A DNA stretch of 60,936 bases from an uncultured Verrucomicrobia subdivision 3 bacterium (GCA_903878805.1 CAIRJF010000025.1:1-60936); one strand, 5' to 3'. Positions 16,730-27,288 are shown, counted from the first letter of the stretch. The notes: a model not told the origin generated them from the sequence alone. Numbers and translations are program-made.

Positions 16730-17608
16730 ATGAAACGTCCGGAATTGCCGGAAATGAGCAGTCCCGATTTTTTTTCAACCCAGGTTTCGCAAGCGCGCAG
16801 ATTTTATCTGAACCTGAAGCCTTCGGGCAAAACGCGGTTGGCGGTGGTGTGCGGCGGCGTGGAACATTGCGCCGCCGACTACGCCATCAGCCGCCGGACA
16901 TTTCCATTTTACTCGGTCGAGTTCGTCGCTGCCGGCAACGGTCGCCTCAAGCTGAACGGTGCGGAACACCGCCTGCAACCGGGTAGCGTTTTTGCTTACG
17001 GCCCCGGCATTTCCCAGGAAATTGCAACGGACGCAAAATCGCACCTCGTCAAGTATTTCATTGATTTTTCCGGCGCGGACTCCAAAAAAATTCTGACCGC
17101 CGCCGGGTTGAAACCCGGCATGGTGACATCGGTTTTTCCCCCGGTTGAAATTGTGCCGCTGTTTGACGAAGTTATCCGCAATGGCCAGCGCGGGACGCGG
17201 GGTGCGGCGGAGATTTGCGCGCGGCTGCTGGAGGGTCTGATGCTGAAAGTGGCGGACGCGCGGGCACCGCTGCCGGGTCAGGAAACGCTGGCGTTTGCGA
17301 CCTACCAGCATTGCCGTGAACACATCCAGCGGCATTTTTTGCGACTGCGCTCGGTGGCGCAGGTGGCGGAGGAGTGTCATTTGGATGATACCTATCTTTG
17401 CCGGTTGTTTCAGCGCTACGACCACGCCTCGCCCTACCGGTTACTGGTGCGCTTGAAAATGAGCCACGCAGCGGAACGGTTGCAGAGGCCGGCGGCGATG
17501 GTTAAACAGGTGGCGGAGGAGGCGGGCTTTGCCAACCAGTTTCATTTTTCGCGGGTATTTAAGTCGGTCTTCGGAATTCCGCCGCGAACCATGATTAAAA
17601 TGCGGTAA
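16730..17608 (+). CDS. AraC-family transcriptional regulator
   Basis: 292 residues: an N-terminal cupin-like ligand-binding domain (YSVEFVAAGNGRLKLNG, LQPGSVFAYGPG) and a C-terminal pair of helix-turn-helix motifs (LRSVAQVAEECHLDDTYLCR, then QVAEEAGFANQFHFSRVFKS). It precedes a secreted oxidoreductase by 66 bp and probably controls it; the cupin pocket suggests a sugar or sugar-derivative effector, as is common for this class. A typical Verrucomicrobia/Planctomycetes pairing, but the target is inferred. Confidence 0.9.
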   Translation: MKRPELPEMSSPDFFSTQVSQARRFYLNLKPSGKTRLAVVCGGVEHCAADYAISRRTFPFYSVEFVAAGNGRLKLNGAEHRLQPGSVFAYGPGISQEIATDAKSHLVKYFIDFSGADSKKILTAAGLKPGMVTSVFPPVEIVPLFDEVIRNGQRGTRGAAEICARLLEGLMLKVADARAPLPGQETLAFATYQHCREHIQRHFLRLRSVAQVAEECHLDDTYLCRLFQRYDHASPYRLLVRLKMSHAAERLQRPAAMVKQVAEEAGFANQFHFSRVFKSVFGIPPRTMIKMR

Positions 17609-17674
17609 CGAAGATTTGTAACTTTTTTTGTGGCCGACGGCTCTGCCAATGGGATATATCAAACGGAATCACCC

Positions 17675-19063
17675 ATGAAAAAAATTGCTTTCACCGGCAT
17701 CAGCCGCCGACGTTTCATTACCACCACCGCCGCCGCTTTGGCGCTTCCAGCCATCGTGCCGAGTTCCATATTTGGCCAGAACAGTCCGTCCAAACGCATC
17801 AGCCTTGGCGTGGTTGGCTGGGGCATGCAGGGACCGGGCAACACAAAGGGATTTCTCGCCTTGGATGATTGTCAGGTGGTTGCTGCATGTGACCTCGATA
17901 AAAATGCCTTGGCCAGCGCGGTGAACACCGTCAACGACCATTACCAAAACAAGGATTGCAAAGCCTATCACGACTACCGTGAAATGTTGGCGCGACCGGA
18001 CATTGACGCCGTGATGATTGCGGTTCCAGATCATTGGCATGAACTCATCGCAACCGAAGCGGCGCGCAATAAAAAGGACATTTACGGCGAAAAACCGCTG
18101 GCGAAAACGATTGCCGAGCAGCAGGCCATCGTCCGCGCCGTGCAGCAAAATAAAATTATCTGGCAGACCGGCTCGTGGCAGCGTTCGCAAGCGGTTTTCC
18201 GCAAGGCGGCGGAAATTGTGCGCAACGGACTCATCGGCAAGGTGACGCATGTTGAAGTTGGCTTGCCGAGCGGTCACACGGATTTCAAACACACGAAGCC
18301 GGAATTGGTGGCAAAACTTGCCAGCCTTGGCATTACCGACCTCTCCACGATTCGCCCCGGCTCGGCCGCCTGGAAAATTGCCGTGACGGAACCGCCGCCG
18401 GAACTGGATTTTGAAACGTGGATCGGGCCATCGCGCATGGAGGAATATATCAAACAGCGCGTTCATATGAACTGGCGTTGGAATTACAACACCGGCGGCG
18501 GCCAGTTGCTCGACTGGGTCGGCCACCATGTGGACATCGCGCATTGGGGCTTGGGCTTCGACAACTCCGGTCCGCTGACGATTGAAGGTCACGGTGAATT
18601 TCCCGCCGCCGATGCGTTGTGGAATACCTGCACGAAATATCGGATCGAATTGAAGTATCCGGAGGACATCACGATGACGATTGCCGGCGGCCACCCCGAC
18701 ATCAAGAGCGGCACCAAGTGGATCGGCACGGAAGGCTGGGTGTGGGTGGATCGGGGCGGCTTTGATGCCTCGAATCCCGATTGGAAAAAAGGCAAGTCGC
18801 TGCCAGAGGATTTGCGCAAGGTAAAATTGTATGAATCATCCAACCATCAGGGAAATTTTATTGCTTGCGTCAAGTCACGCCAGCCCACCATCACGCCCGC
18901 TGAAACGGCGCATCACTCCGCGATACCGGGCCATCTCAGTTTGATTTCCATGATCACCGGTCGCAAAATCACTTGGGACAACGCGACGGAAACCATCATC
19001 GGCGATGCCGAGGCCAGCAAGCTCATGACCCGCAGCTACCGCGCGCCGTATCAGATGAGCTGA
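17675..19063 (+). CDS. Gfo/Idh/MocA-family oxidoreductase, Tat-exported
   Basis: 462 residues. A twin-arginine signal (SRRRFITTTAAALALPAIV, residues about 9-27) is followed by a Rossmann NAD(P)-binding fold (GVVGWGMQGPGN) and the EKPLAKT motif with the conserved lysine. C-terminal alpha/beta substrate domain contains GGGQLLDWVGHHVDIAHW. Exported members of this family carry a tightly bound cofactor and act on sugars or cyclitols. The start at 17675 puts the Tat motif at the N-terminus; an upstream ATG at 17630 adds 15 residues. The substrate is not predictable from sequence. Confidence 0.9.
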   Translation: MKKIAFTGISRRRFITTTAAALALPAIVPSSIFGQNSPSKRISLGVVGWGMQGPGNTKGFLALDDCQVVAACDLDKNALASAVNTVNDHYQNKDCKAYHDYREMLARPDIDAVMIAVPDHWHELIATEAARNKKDIYGEKPLAKTIAEQQAIVRAVQQNKIIWQTGSWQRSQAVFRKAAEIVRNGLIGKVTHVEVGLPSGHTDFKHTKPELVAKLASLGITDLSTIRPGSAAWKIAVTEPPPELDFETWIGPSRMEEYIKQRVHMNWRWNYNTGGGQLLDWVGHHVDIAHWGLGFDNSGPLTIEGHGEFPAADALWNTCTKYRIELKYPEDITMTIAGGHPDIKSGTKWIGTEGWVWVDRGGFDASNPDWKKGKSLPEDLRKVKLYESSNHQGNFIACVKSRQPTITPAETAHHSAIPGHLSLISMITGRKITWDNATETIIGDAEASKLMTRSYRAPYQMS

Positions 19064-19081
19064 AATTCTGCGAACCGCCCG

Positions 19082-19120
19082 CCGCCGCTGTGCTTCGTAA
19101 TCAGCGGCGGTTTGGTTTTT
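19082..19120 (+). terminator. Rho-independent terminator after the oxidoreductase gene
   Basis: Perfect 9-bp stem CCGCCGCTG/CAGCGGCGG (19082-19090 with 19102-19110) followed by TTTGGTTTTT. Confidence 0.8.
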
Positions 19121-19191
19121 GTCGGTAATGCCGGTAAATTCCCGCTCGCCAAGGGCGGCGGATTTTGTGATGCTGACCGGCCAATTAAATT

Positions 19192-20070
19192 ATGTTCACC
19201 GGCACTTACACTGCGATTGTCACACCGTTCAAGAATGGCCAATTGGATGAAGCCGCCCTCGCGCGCCTCGTCAAAAAGCAGATCAAGGGCGGCGTGGAAG
19301 GTATCGTGCCCGTCGGCACCACCGGCGAATCGCCTACGGTGGATTGGGATGAACACATCCGCATCATTGAACTGTGCGTAAAGTTCGCGGCGGGCAAAAT
19401 CAAAATCCTTGCCGGCACCGGCGCGAACTCCACTTCAGAGGCCATCGCGCTCACCATCGCCGCCGAAAAAGTTGGCGCGGACGGCTCGCTGCAAGTCGCG
19501 CCGTATTACAACAAGCCGACGCCAGAAGGTTTGTATCAACATTTCAAAGCCATCGCGAACAACACGAAGTTACCGATAATTCTTTACAGCATTCCCGGAC
19601 GCTGCGGCATCGAGATCGCCGTGCCGACAGTAAAACGCCTCGCTGCCGACTGCAAAAACATCATCGGCATCAAGGAGGCTGGCGGCAACGCCGATCGCGT
19701 TTCCCAACTCCGCGCCGCGCTCGGAAATAAATTTGAGATTTTGTCCGGCGACGATGCGCTCACGCTGCCCTTCATGGCCGTCGGCGCGCAGGGCGTCATC
19801 AGCGTTGCGTCCAATGTCGCGCCGCGCGAAGTCGCCAACATGGTGCGCGCCTTCGCTGCTGGCGATTTGAAAAAGGCGTTGCAGATTCATCAGAAACTGT
19901 ATCCGCTGTTCAAAGATTTGTTCGTCGAAACCAATCCCGTTCCCGTCAAGGCCGCGCTCGCGATGCTCGGTTTGATTGACGAAGAATACCGCCTGCCGCT
20001 CGTGCAAATGAGCGCCACCAACCGCGCCACGCTGAAAGCGGCAATGAAGGCGTCGGGGATTTTGAATTAA
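19192..20070 (+). CDS. dapA: 4-hydroxy-tetrahydrodipicolinate synthase
   Basis: Condenses pyruvate and aspartate semialdehyde in lysine/diaminopimelate synthesis. 292 residues, standard length. Visible are the VPVGTTGESPT pyruvate-binding motif, the YYNKPTPEGLYQHF segment with the catalytic Tyr, and the Schiff-base lysine in NIIGIKEAGGN. Cytoplasmic tetramer. Forms a unit with dapB (17 bp) and folK (4-bp overlap). Confidence 0.97.
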   Translation: MFTGTYTAIVTPFKNGQLDEAALARLVKKQIKGGVEGIVPVGTTGESPTVDWDEHIRIIELCVKFAAGKIKILAGTGANSTSEAIALTIAAEKVGADGSLQVAPYYNKPTPEGLYQHFKAIANNTKLPIILYSIPGRCGIEIAVPTVKRLAADCKNIIGIKEAGGNADRVSQLRAALGNKFEILSGDDALTLPFMAVGAQGVISVASNVAPREVANMVRAFAAGDLKKALQIHQKLYPLFKDLFVETNPVPVKAALAMLGLIDEEYRLPLVQMSATNRATLKAAMKASGILN

Positions 20071-20087
20071 ATTTTGCCGTCACGAAC

Positions 20088-20822
20088 ATGACAAAGATCA
20101 TCATCAACGGCAGCAAAGGTCGTATGGGTCAGGCGCTGCTCGCTTGCGCCACGCGCATTCCCGAACTCGAAGTTGTCGGCGCGATTGACCACGGCGACGA
20201 TCTCGCCAAGGTGATTGCCAGGGCCGACGTCGTGATTGATTTCAGTTTCCACAGCGCCACACTCGGCGTCGCGGAACTGTGCGCCAAAAATAAAAAGGCC
20301 ATTGTCATCGGCACCACCGGCCATAGCGCGGCAGAAAAAAATAAAATCACCGCGCTCAAGTCGCAAATCCCGATGGTCGTCGCCACGAATTTTTCCACCG
20401 GCGTCAACACGCTCTTCTGGCTCACGCGCAAGGCGGCGGAAATTCTCGGCCCGAATTTCGATCTCGAAGTTGTCGAGATGCACCATCGCCTCAAAAAAGA
20501 CGCGCCCAGCGGCACGGCGACGACGTTGCTTGAAATTCTTGCCGACGTGCGCAAGTTGCAACTCGAAGAAGCGCTCCGCCACGGCAGAAAGGGAATAGTT
20601 GGCGAACGCACGCAAAACGAAATCGGCATCCACGCCATCCGTGGCGGCGATGTCGTGGGCGATCACACGGTCATTTTCGCCAACAACGGCGAGCGCGTTG
20701 AGCTTACCCATAAAGCGTCAAGCCGCGACACATTCGCGAACGGCGCACTCCGCGCCGCGCAATGGCTCGTCCAGCAAAAGCCCGGCCTCTACGATATGCA
20801 GGACGTGCTGGGACTGAAATGA
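20088..20822 (+). CDS. dapB: 4-hydroxy-tetrahydrodipicolinate reductase
   Basis: Second step of the diaminopimelate branch, NAD(P)H-dependent. 244 residues. N-terminal INGSKGRMGQALL nucleotide fold, GTTGHS, TNFSTGVN and the catalytic EVVEMHHRLKKDAPSGTA motif with the paired histidines and lysine. The stop overlaps the folK start (ATGA). Confidence 0.97.
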   Translation: MTKIIINGSKGRMGQALLACATRIPELEVVGAIDHGDDLAKVIARADVVIDFSFHSATLGVAELCAKNKKAIVIGTTGHSAAEKNKITALKSQIPMVVATNFSTGVNTLFWLTRKAAEILGPNFDLEVVEMHHRLKKDAPSGTATTLLEILADVRKLQLEEALRHGRKGIVGERTQNEIGIHAIRGGDVVGDHTVIFANNGERVELTHKASSRDTFANGALRAAQWLVQQKPGLYDMQDVLGLK

Positions 20823-21349
20823 ATTCAGAATTCAGAATTCAGAATTCAGAATTTCAAAAACTGGTTTTCGTCGCGCTCGGTTCCAATCTTGGCGATTCGC
20901 GGAAAATTTTTTTGGACGCGATGGTGCGATTGCAAAAATTTTCTGCCATGCCAATTTTGAAATCTTCCCTTTGGCAAACCTCGCCAGTAAATTGTCCGCC
21001 GGCTTCACCAAAATTTCTGAACGCCGTTGTCGCTTTAAATCCGTTCGCAGAAGAAACGCCGGAATCGTTGCTGGAAAAACTGCAGAACCTGGAAAAAGAA
21101 TTTGGCCGGGCGGCCAAAAAAATCCTCAACGAACCGCGCCCGCTGGACTTGGATTTGATTGCATTTGGAACTGAAATCCGCAGTTCACCAAAATTAATTT
21201 TGCCGCACCCGCGCGCGCACATGAGGAGATTTGTATTGCAACCATTGAACGAAATCGCACCAGAATTAATTTTGCCCGGCCAAACGCAAACGGTAGCGCA
21301 ATTGCTCGCGGAGTTGAACAGTGACGAGAGTTGTGAGAAAGTTTTTTGA
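20819..21349 (+). CDS. folK: 2-amino-4-hydroxy-6-hydroxymethyldihydropteridine pyrophosphokinase
   Basis: Transfers pyrophosphate from ATP to the pterin in folate synthesis. 176 residues. Motifs FVALGSNLGDSRK, PVNCPPASPKFLNAVVAL and the HPPK signature RPLDLDLIAFG are all present, and HPRAHMRRFVLQPL follows. The start at 20819 overlaps dapB by 4 bp. Codons 2-12 are made of a GAATTCA heptanucleotide array, so the first dozen residues (NSEFRIQNSEF) are not family sequence; the real homology starts at KLVFVALGSN. No closer ATG exists before that motif, so the repeat is translated if the annotated start is used. Confidence 0.93.
   Translation: MNSEFRIQNSEFQKLVFVALGSNLGDSRKIFLDAMVRLQKFSAMPILKSSLWQTSPVNCPPASPKFLNAVVALNPFAEETPESLLEKLQNLEKEFGRAAKKILNEPRPLDLDLIAFGTEIRSSPKLILPHPRAHMRRFVLQPLNEIAPELILPGQTQTVAQLLAELNSDESCEKVF
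20821..20855. repeat. Heptanucleotide tandem array (GAATTCA) at folK start
   Basis: Four perfect GAATTCA units (20821-20848) and a fifth GAATTTC, starting on the third base of the folK ATG. Each unit contains an EcoRI-type GAATTC palindrome. Seven is not a multiple of three, so slippage would shift the folK frame. Confidence 0.85.
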
Positions 21350-21432
21350 GTCGGTTAAATAACCGTCCGGCATTGGCTTGATTCCGCCGACAAAATCGAC
21401 GACTGTCAGTCAGGCATTTGATAAGGTTGACC

Positions 21433-21846
21433 ATGAAAAATTCCGCCCTGATTTTTGCGCTGCTGCTGACGCTGGCCGCCAGCGGTTGCTACTCGATCTA
21501 CGACGAACCAAAAACCGCCACGCCAGCCGCTCCCGCGCCCACACCGACATTCACTCCCGCGACCGCACCTGCAAGCGCACCGGTAACCACGCCTACGCCC
21601 GCGCCGATTGTCACGCCGGATTATTCGCTCGCGGCCAAGGTTGTTTCCGTTAACACCATCGGGCGTTTTGTGGTGTTGAGTTTTCCCGCGAGCCAGATGC
21701 CGAAAATGGATCAGACGCTTTTTATTTATCGCGACGGATTGAAGGTGGCCGAAGTCCGCGTGACCGGCCCGCAGCAGGATAACAACACCGTCGCCGACAT
21801 CACTTCCGGCGAGGCGCAAGTGGGCGACACCGTGCGCGACCAATGA
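21433..21846 (+). CDS. Small lipoprotein with Pro/Thr/Ala-rich linker
   Basis: 137 residues. Lipoprotein signal MKNSALIFALLLTLAASGC with lipobox LAASGC, so the mature protein starts at Cys19 and is membrane-anchored. A 30-residue Pro/Thr/Ala linker follows, then a compact beta-rich domain (YSLAAKVVSVNTIGRFVVLS, then LFIYRDGLKVAEVRVTGPQQ) ending in GEAQVGDTVRDQ. It looks like a small OB/SH3-type barrel; the family is not identified. The ATG at 21433 is chosen over 21418 because it gives a proper signal. Convergent with yggS after 3 bp. Confidence 0.75.
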   Translation: MKNSALIFALLLTLAASGCYSIYDEPKTATPAAPAPTPTFTPATAPASAPVTTPTPAPIVTPDYSLAAKVVSVNTIGRFVVLSFPASQMPKMDQTLFIYRDGLKVAEVRVTGPQQDNNTVADITSGEAQVGDTVRDQ

Positions 21847-21849
21847 TTT

Positions 21850-22554
21850 TCACTCCGGCGCGCGACGCACACTGCTCAACCGCTCGCCGAACAATGCCGT
21901 GCCGACGCGCACGATGGTCGCACCTTCTTCAATCGCCACTTCAAAATCGCCGCTCATGCCCATGCTCAAATGTGGCAACGGCGCACCCAGAATCTTTTCG
22001 CACTCAACTTTCAACTCGCGGAGCTTTTTGAAATATGGCCGCGCCTTTTCCGGCAGCGGCGTGAACGGCGGAATCGCCATCAGCCCGTGGATTTCAATTT
22101 TCGGCAGTGCGTTCAACTCGTTCAGTTCGGCCAATAATTTTTCCGGCGCGTAGCCGAACTTGCTCGCCTCGCCCGCGACATTTACTTCAATCAAAATCGG
22201 CATCGTCTTGCCGGCCTGCGCGGCGCGCTTGGAAATTTCCTGCGCGATGGCGAGGCTGTCCACGCCTTGAATCATTTCAAATAATTCCACCGCATCGCGC
22301 ACTTTGTTGGATTGCAGATGGCCGATGAATTGCCAGCGCGCGTTGCCGGGACAGAGCGGGATTTTCGCCTTCGCTTCCTGGATTTTATTTTCGCCGAAAT
22401 AAATCTGTCCGCATTCCACCGACGCGCGAATCGTTTCCGGCGGATGCGACTTGGAAACGGCGAGCAACGTGACGCTGTTCACGTCGCGCCCCGCGCGCGC
22501 GCAAGCGGCGGCAATCCGTTGTTGAATTGAAATAAGATTATCGGGCAAAATCAC
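21850..22554 (-). CDS. yggS: YggS-family pyridoxal-phosphate homeostasis protein
   Basis: Cytoplasmic PLP-binding alanine-racemase-fold protein that buffers vitamin B6 and amino-acid balance; no enzymatic activity is known. 234 residues. The PLP lysine is in TLLAVSKSHP, FGENKIQEAKAKIP and WQFIGHLQSNKVRDAVE are signature stretches, and LSMGMSGDFEVAIEEGATIV binds the phosphate. Divergent from the EVE gene; the 41-bp gap between them is mostly a heptanucleotide array. Confidence 0.95.
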   Translation of the reverse strand: MILPDNLISIQQRIAAACARAGRDVNSVTLLAVSKSHPPETIRASVECGQIYFGENKIQEAKAKIPLCPGNARWQFIGHLQSNKVRDAVELFEMIQGVDSLAIAQEISKRAAQAGKTMPILIEVNVAGEASKFGYAPEKLLAELNELNALPKIEIHGLMAIPPFTPLPEKARPYFKKLRELKVECEKILGAPLPHLSMGMSGDFEVAIEEGATIVRVGTALFGERLSSVRRAPE

Positions 22555-22559
22555 AGCGC

Positions 22560-22594
22560 AATCGTAAATCGTAAATCATCAATCGCAAATTCTT
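22560..22594. repeat. Heptanucleotide tandem array upstream of the EVE gene
   Basis: Units AATCGTA, AATCGTA, AATCATC, AATCGCA, AATTCTT. The array fills the space between the divergent yggS and EVE genes and ends 1 bp before the EVE ATG, where a ribosome binding site would normally lie. Confidence 0.75.
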
Positions 22595-22595
22595 T

Positions 22596-23003
22596 ATGAA
22601 TTACTGGCTCGTGAAATCGGAACCCGAAGCGTATTCGTGGATGCAATTCGTCAAGGACGGCAAAACCGCATGGACCGGCGTCCGCAATTTTCAGGCGCGA
22701 AACAATCTGCGCGCGATGAAAAAAGGCGACCACGTTTTTTTCTACCATAGCGTGAGTGACAAACAGATCGTCGGCCTCGCGCGCGTGACGAAAGAGTTTT
22801 ATCCCGACGCGACCGCTGAAGAAGGCGACTGGTCGTGCGTGGATTTGGAGCCGGTCAAGCCATTGAAAAATCCCGTGTCGCTGGAAATCATCAAGACCGA
22901 TGCCACGCTTAAAGAATTGCCGCTGGTGAAACAATCCCGTTTGTCCGTGACACCGCTGACGAAAGCGCAGGCGGAACGGATTTTGAAAATCAGCGGGAGT
23001 TAA
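22596..23003 (+). CDS. EVE-domain protein
   Basis: 135 residues, a single EVE domain (PUA-like fold): NYWLVKSEPEAYSWMQF at the N-terminus, TAWTGVRNFQARNNLRAMKK, then GDHVFFYHS with the aromatic cage region. EVE domains bind modified nucleobases or RNA; the bacterial stand-alone type (YtkD/thymocyte nuclear protein 1-like) has no settled role. Its start codon directly follows a heptanucleotide array, so no Shine-Dalgarno is visible. Confidence 0.92.
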   Translation: MNYWLVKSEPEAYSWMQFVKDGKTAWTGVRNFQARNNLRAMKKGDHVFFYHSVSDKQIVGLARVTKEFYPDATAEEGDWSCVDLEPVKPLKNPVSLEIIKTDATLKELPLVKQSRLSVTPLTKAQAERILKISGS

Positions 23004-23025
23004 AGCAGTTCAAAAAAACCATTAC

Positions 23026-23430
23026 TCATTTAAGTTTGGTGAATAAATTTGGATTGGCTTCTTCAGTGAGCGAAAGCCACGCCAGCGCTTCTTTCATTTC
23101 ACGGAAAAGTTTGATGCCTTGTTCGCCGGCATTTTCTCGGTAAGCGCCAAACATCCGCACGAGCCCGAAATGCAAATCGGTCGTGACGACAAACGCGCGC
23201 CGTGATTTCGGGCTGAAAACATTGCGCGCCGCGAGCAAAATAATTTCTTCGGTGGTGACGGCCACGTCTTTGGCATAGCGGAAATCGAGCAGTTGATTGA
23301 ACTCCGGGCGGAAGTCAGGATGCGCCAACAGCCGTTCCATGTGGTCACGAAAATCCGCCAGCCGCAGCACACCGCTGCCGTGGCTGAAGACCATCCGGCG
23401 CGGCACATCAATGTAAAAATCGGCGGGCAT
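23026..23430 (-). CDS. Conserved hypothetical protein (SpoIIAA/STAS-like fold suspected)
   Basis: 134 residues, no signal, no membrane segment. It begins MPADFYIDVPRRMVFSHGSG, with FRDHMERLLAHPDFRPEFNQ and a beta-alpha alternation (QLLDFRYAKDVAVT, RRAFVVTTDLHFGLVRMFGA) that resembles the SpoIIAA-like/STAS fold of stand-alone hypothetical proteins. I do not recognise a named family. It is convergent with the EVE gene and transcribed away from kdsB. Confidence 0.7.
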   Translation of the reverse strand: MPADFYIDVPRRMVFSHGSGVLRLADFRDHMERLLAHPDFRPEFNQLLDFRYAKDVAVTTEEIILLAARNVFSPKSRRAFVVTTDLHFGLVRMFGAYRENAGEQGIKLFREMKEALAWLSLTEEANPNLFTKLK

Positions 23431-23560
23431 CGCTTGAAATTATCTCATGAATTTAGAACTAGTTCGACTTAACAATAATCAAAACCACGCGTTTTTGGAG
23501 TTAAATTTATGGCGGAAAAGTGTGTTTCATCCGCCGTGCGTTTGTGGCTAAAATAGCCGC

Positions 23561-24297
23561 GTGAAAATTCTCGGCATCATTCCCGCGCGGTTTGGCTCGA
23601 CGCGATTTCCCGGCAAGCCGCTGGCACTCATCGCGGGCAAACCGCTCATCCAGCACGTCGTCGAGCAATGCGAAAAAGCAAAGTCACTTTCGGAAATCAT
23701 CGTCGCCACAGATGACACGCGTATATGGGAAGTGGCGCAGAATTTTTGCCGCGTGGAGATGACGCGCCCGGAACATCCGAGCGGTTCGGACCGAATTGCG
23801 GAAGTTGCGGAACGTTGTGGCGGCGACGCGGTCGTGAATATTCAAGGCGACGAACCATTGATTGATCCGAACGTCGTGGACGCCGTGGCGAATGCGCTGG
23901 CGCAAAATGAAATGTCCACCGCCGCGACGCCGATTAAAAATCTTTTCGAACTTGACAATCCGAATGTCGTAAAAGTCGTTGTCAACGCCGCCGGTCGCGC
24001 GTTATATTTTTCCCGGCGCACGATTCCGTATCTGCGTGATGCCGCCAACCGTCCGAGCAACGAGCAGTTGGCGGCGTTTCCTTTTTTGAAGCACTTGGGT
24101 ATTTACGGTTATCGGCGCGAGACGTTGCTGCAACTCGTAAAATTTCCGGTTTCGCCGCTGGAAAACGCGGAGAAGCTGGAACAGTTGCGCGCGGTGGAAA
24201 ATGGAATTCAAATCGCCGTCGTGAAAGTGGATTACGATAGCATCGGCGTGGATTTGCCGGAAGATGTGGCGCGGGTGGAAAAGATTTTAAATTTGAA

Positions 24298-24301
<4 letters not shown>
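23561..24301 (+). CDS. kdsB: 3-deoxy-manno-octulosonate cytidylyltransferase (CMP-KDO synthetase)
   Basis: Activates KDO with CTP for lipopolysaccharide inner core synthesis, evidence for a Gram-negative envelope. 246 residues from a GTG start. Motifs: [19 protein letters not shown] at the N-terminus, [24 protein letters not shown] and [12 protein letters not shown]. The stop overlaps the pyrG ATG (ATGA). Confidence 0.96.
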
Positions 24302-25911
<1,610 letters not shown>

Positions 25912-25926
25912 TTTGAGCGGCGTCAA

Positions 25927-27201
25927 ATGACTCACGCCGAAGCCATCCAGTCTCTCTACGGCCTGCAACTGTTCGGCGCGAATTTTGGGCTGGGAAATAC
26001 GCGCAAGCTCGCCGCGCTCATGGGCGACCCGCAGGAAAAACTCCGCTTCATCCACGTCGCCGGCACGAATGGCAAAGGCTCGACCTGCGCGATGCTCGAA
26101 AGCATTTATCGCGCAGCCGGATTGCGCGTCGGACTTTTCACCTCGCCACATCTCGTTTCGTTTCGCGAACGGCTTCAGGTCAATCGCCAGTTAATTTCTG
26201 AGAGTGAATTAGTGCGGCTTGTTGAACAAATCCAGCCGCTGCTGAAACAATTTCCCGCTGACAATCACTTGACGCTGTTTGAAGTCGTCACCGTGATGGC
26301 GCTGAATTTTTTCGCCGAACAAAAATGCGACCTCGTGATTTGGGAAACCGGCCTCGGCGGACGGCTCGACGCAACGAACATCGTCACGCCGCTCGCCAGC
26401 GTGATCACGAACATCGCGTTTGACCACCAGCAATGGCTCGGCGACACGCTGGAAAAAATCGCGGCGGAAAAAGCGGGCATCATCAAAACTGGAATTCCGG
26501 TCGTGACGGCAACGGACGAACCGGAAGCGCTGACCGTCATCGAAAAAGTGGCGCAGGAGAAAAATGCGCCGCTCACAAAAATTCAGAAGTCAGAAGTCGG
26601 AAGTCAGAAGTCAGAATCGCTGCTGGGTGAGCATCAGAAACAAAATGCCGCGCTCGCAGCGGCAACGGTTCGCGTTTTGCAGAATGAAATTTCTGTTTCA
26701 GAACAACGGATCAAAATTGGTTTTCAAAATGTAAATTGGCCGGGGCGTTTACAACTGGTCGAGCGGAACGGCCAAAAAATTCTGCTCGATGGCGCACACA
26801 ATATCGCGGGCGCAGAAGCGTTGCGCGCGACCTTGGAAAAGAAATTTGCCGGAACGCGTCCGGTTTTTATTTTTGGCGCGCTGGCGGACAAGAACTGGCC
26901 GGACATCTGCCGGATTTTTGCGCCACGAGCCGCGAAAGTTTTTACTGTGCCGGTCGCCAGTGCGCGGACAGCGGATGCAAATGAACTAGCAAAAACTTTT
27001 CGGGCAGCCAATCCGTTGGCCGAAGTCGTTGCCTGTGGAAATTTGGCGGCGGCATTGAACGCCAGTAAAGACGAGCTTTTCATCGTGGTCACGGGATCGC
27101 TTTATCTCGTCGGCGAGGCGTTGGAGCAATTCAATCTTTCGCCCGGTGGCGCGGGCGAACGCAGTTTAAACGAGTGGACGGCGACCACGTTGCCGCGATA
27201 A
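25927..27201 (+). CDS. folC: Folylpolyglutamate synthase / dihydrofolate synthase
   Basis: Adds glutamate to dihydropteroate or folates. 424 residues, Mur-ligase fold. FIHVAGTNGKGSTCAMLES is the P-loop, LFTSPHLVSFRERLQVN and DLVIWETGLGGRLDATN are signatures, and ITNIAFDHQQWLGDT and GAHNIAGAEAL complete the active site. Residues about 218-232 (IQKSEVGSQKSES) come from an AAGTCAG heptanucleotide array inserted at a position where homologues have a loop. Follows pyrG by 15 bp and complements folK upstream. Confidence 0.95.
   Translation: MTHAEAIQSLYGLQLFGANFGLGNTRKLAALMGDPQEKLRFIHVAGTNGKGSTCAMLESIYRAAGLRVGLFTSPHLVSFRERLQVNRQLISESELVRLVEQIQPLLKQFPADNHLTLFEVVTVMALNFFAEQKCDLVIWETGLGGRLDATNIVTPLASVITNIAFDHQQWLGDTLEKIAAEKAGIIKTGIPVVTATDEPEALTVIEKVAQEKNAPLTKIQKSEVGSQKSESLLGEHQKQNAALAAATVRVLQNEISVSEQRIKIGFQNVNWPGRLQLVERNGQKILLDGAHNIAGAEALRATLEKKFAGTRPVFIFGALADKNWPDICRIFAPRAAKVFTVPVASARTADANELAKTFRAANPLAEVVACGNLAAALNASKDELFIVVTGSLYLVGEALEQFNLSPGGAGERSLNEWTATTLPR
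26580..26614. repeat. Heptanucleotide tandem array inside folC
   Basis: Units AATTCAG, AAGTCAG, AAGTCGG, AAGTCAG, AAGTCAG; period exactly seven, same AA-n-TC-n-G character as the other arrays. It is read through in frame within folC; loss or gain of one unit would shift the frame. Confidence 0.8.
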
Positions 27202-27288
27202 GGCGGCGGCAAGTTGCTTCCAAGTGACGCTTATACTTGTTCTCCTGCGTTGACGCTGGGCTAATGGATTACTAACTTGGGCAGTGTT

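Noticed and set aside
20821-20855. Tandem repeats considered as CRISPR
   Set aside because: Units are 7 bp without spacers; not a CRISPR array. No CRISPR or cas gene was seen in the window.
27250-27278. Sigma-70 promoter TTGACG-N17-TAACTT for sdhCAB
   Set aside because: The -10 box matches in only three positions and would start transcription about 10 bp before the ATG; too weak to list.
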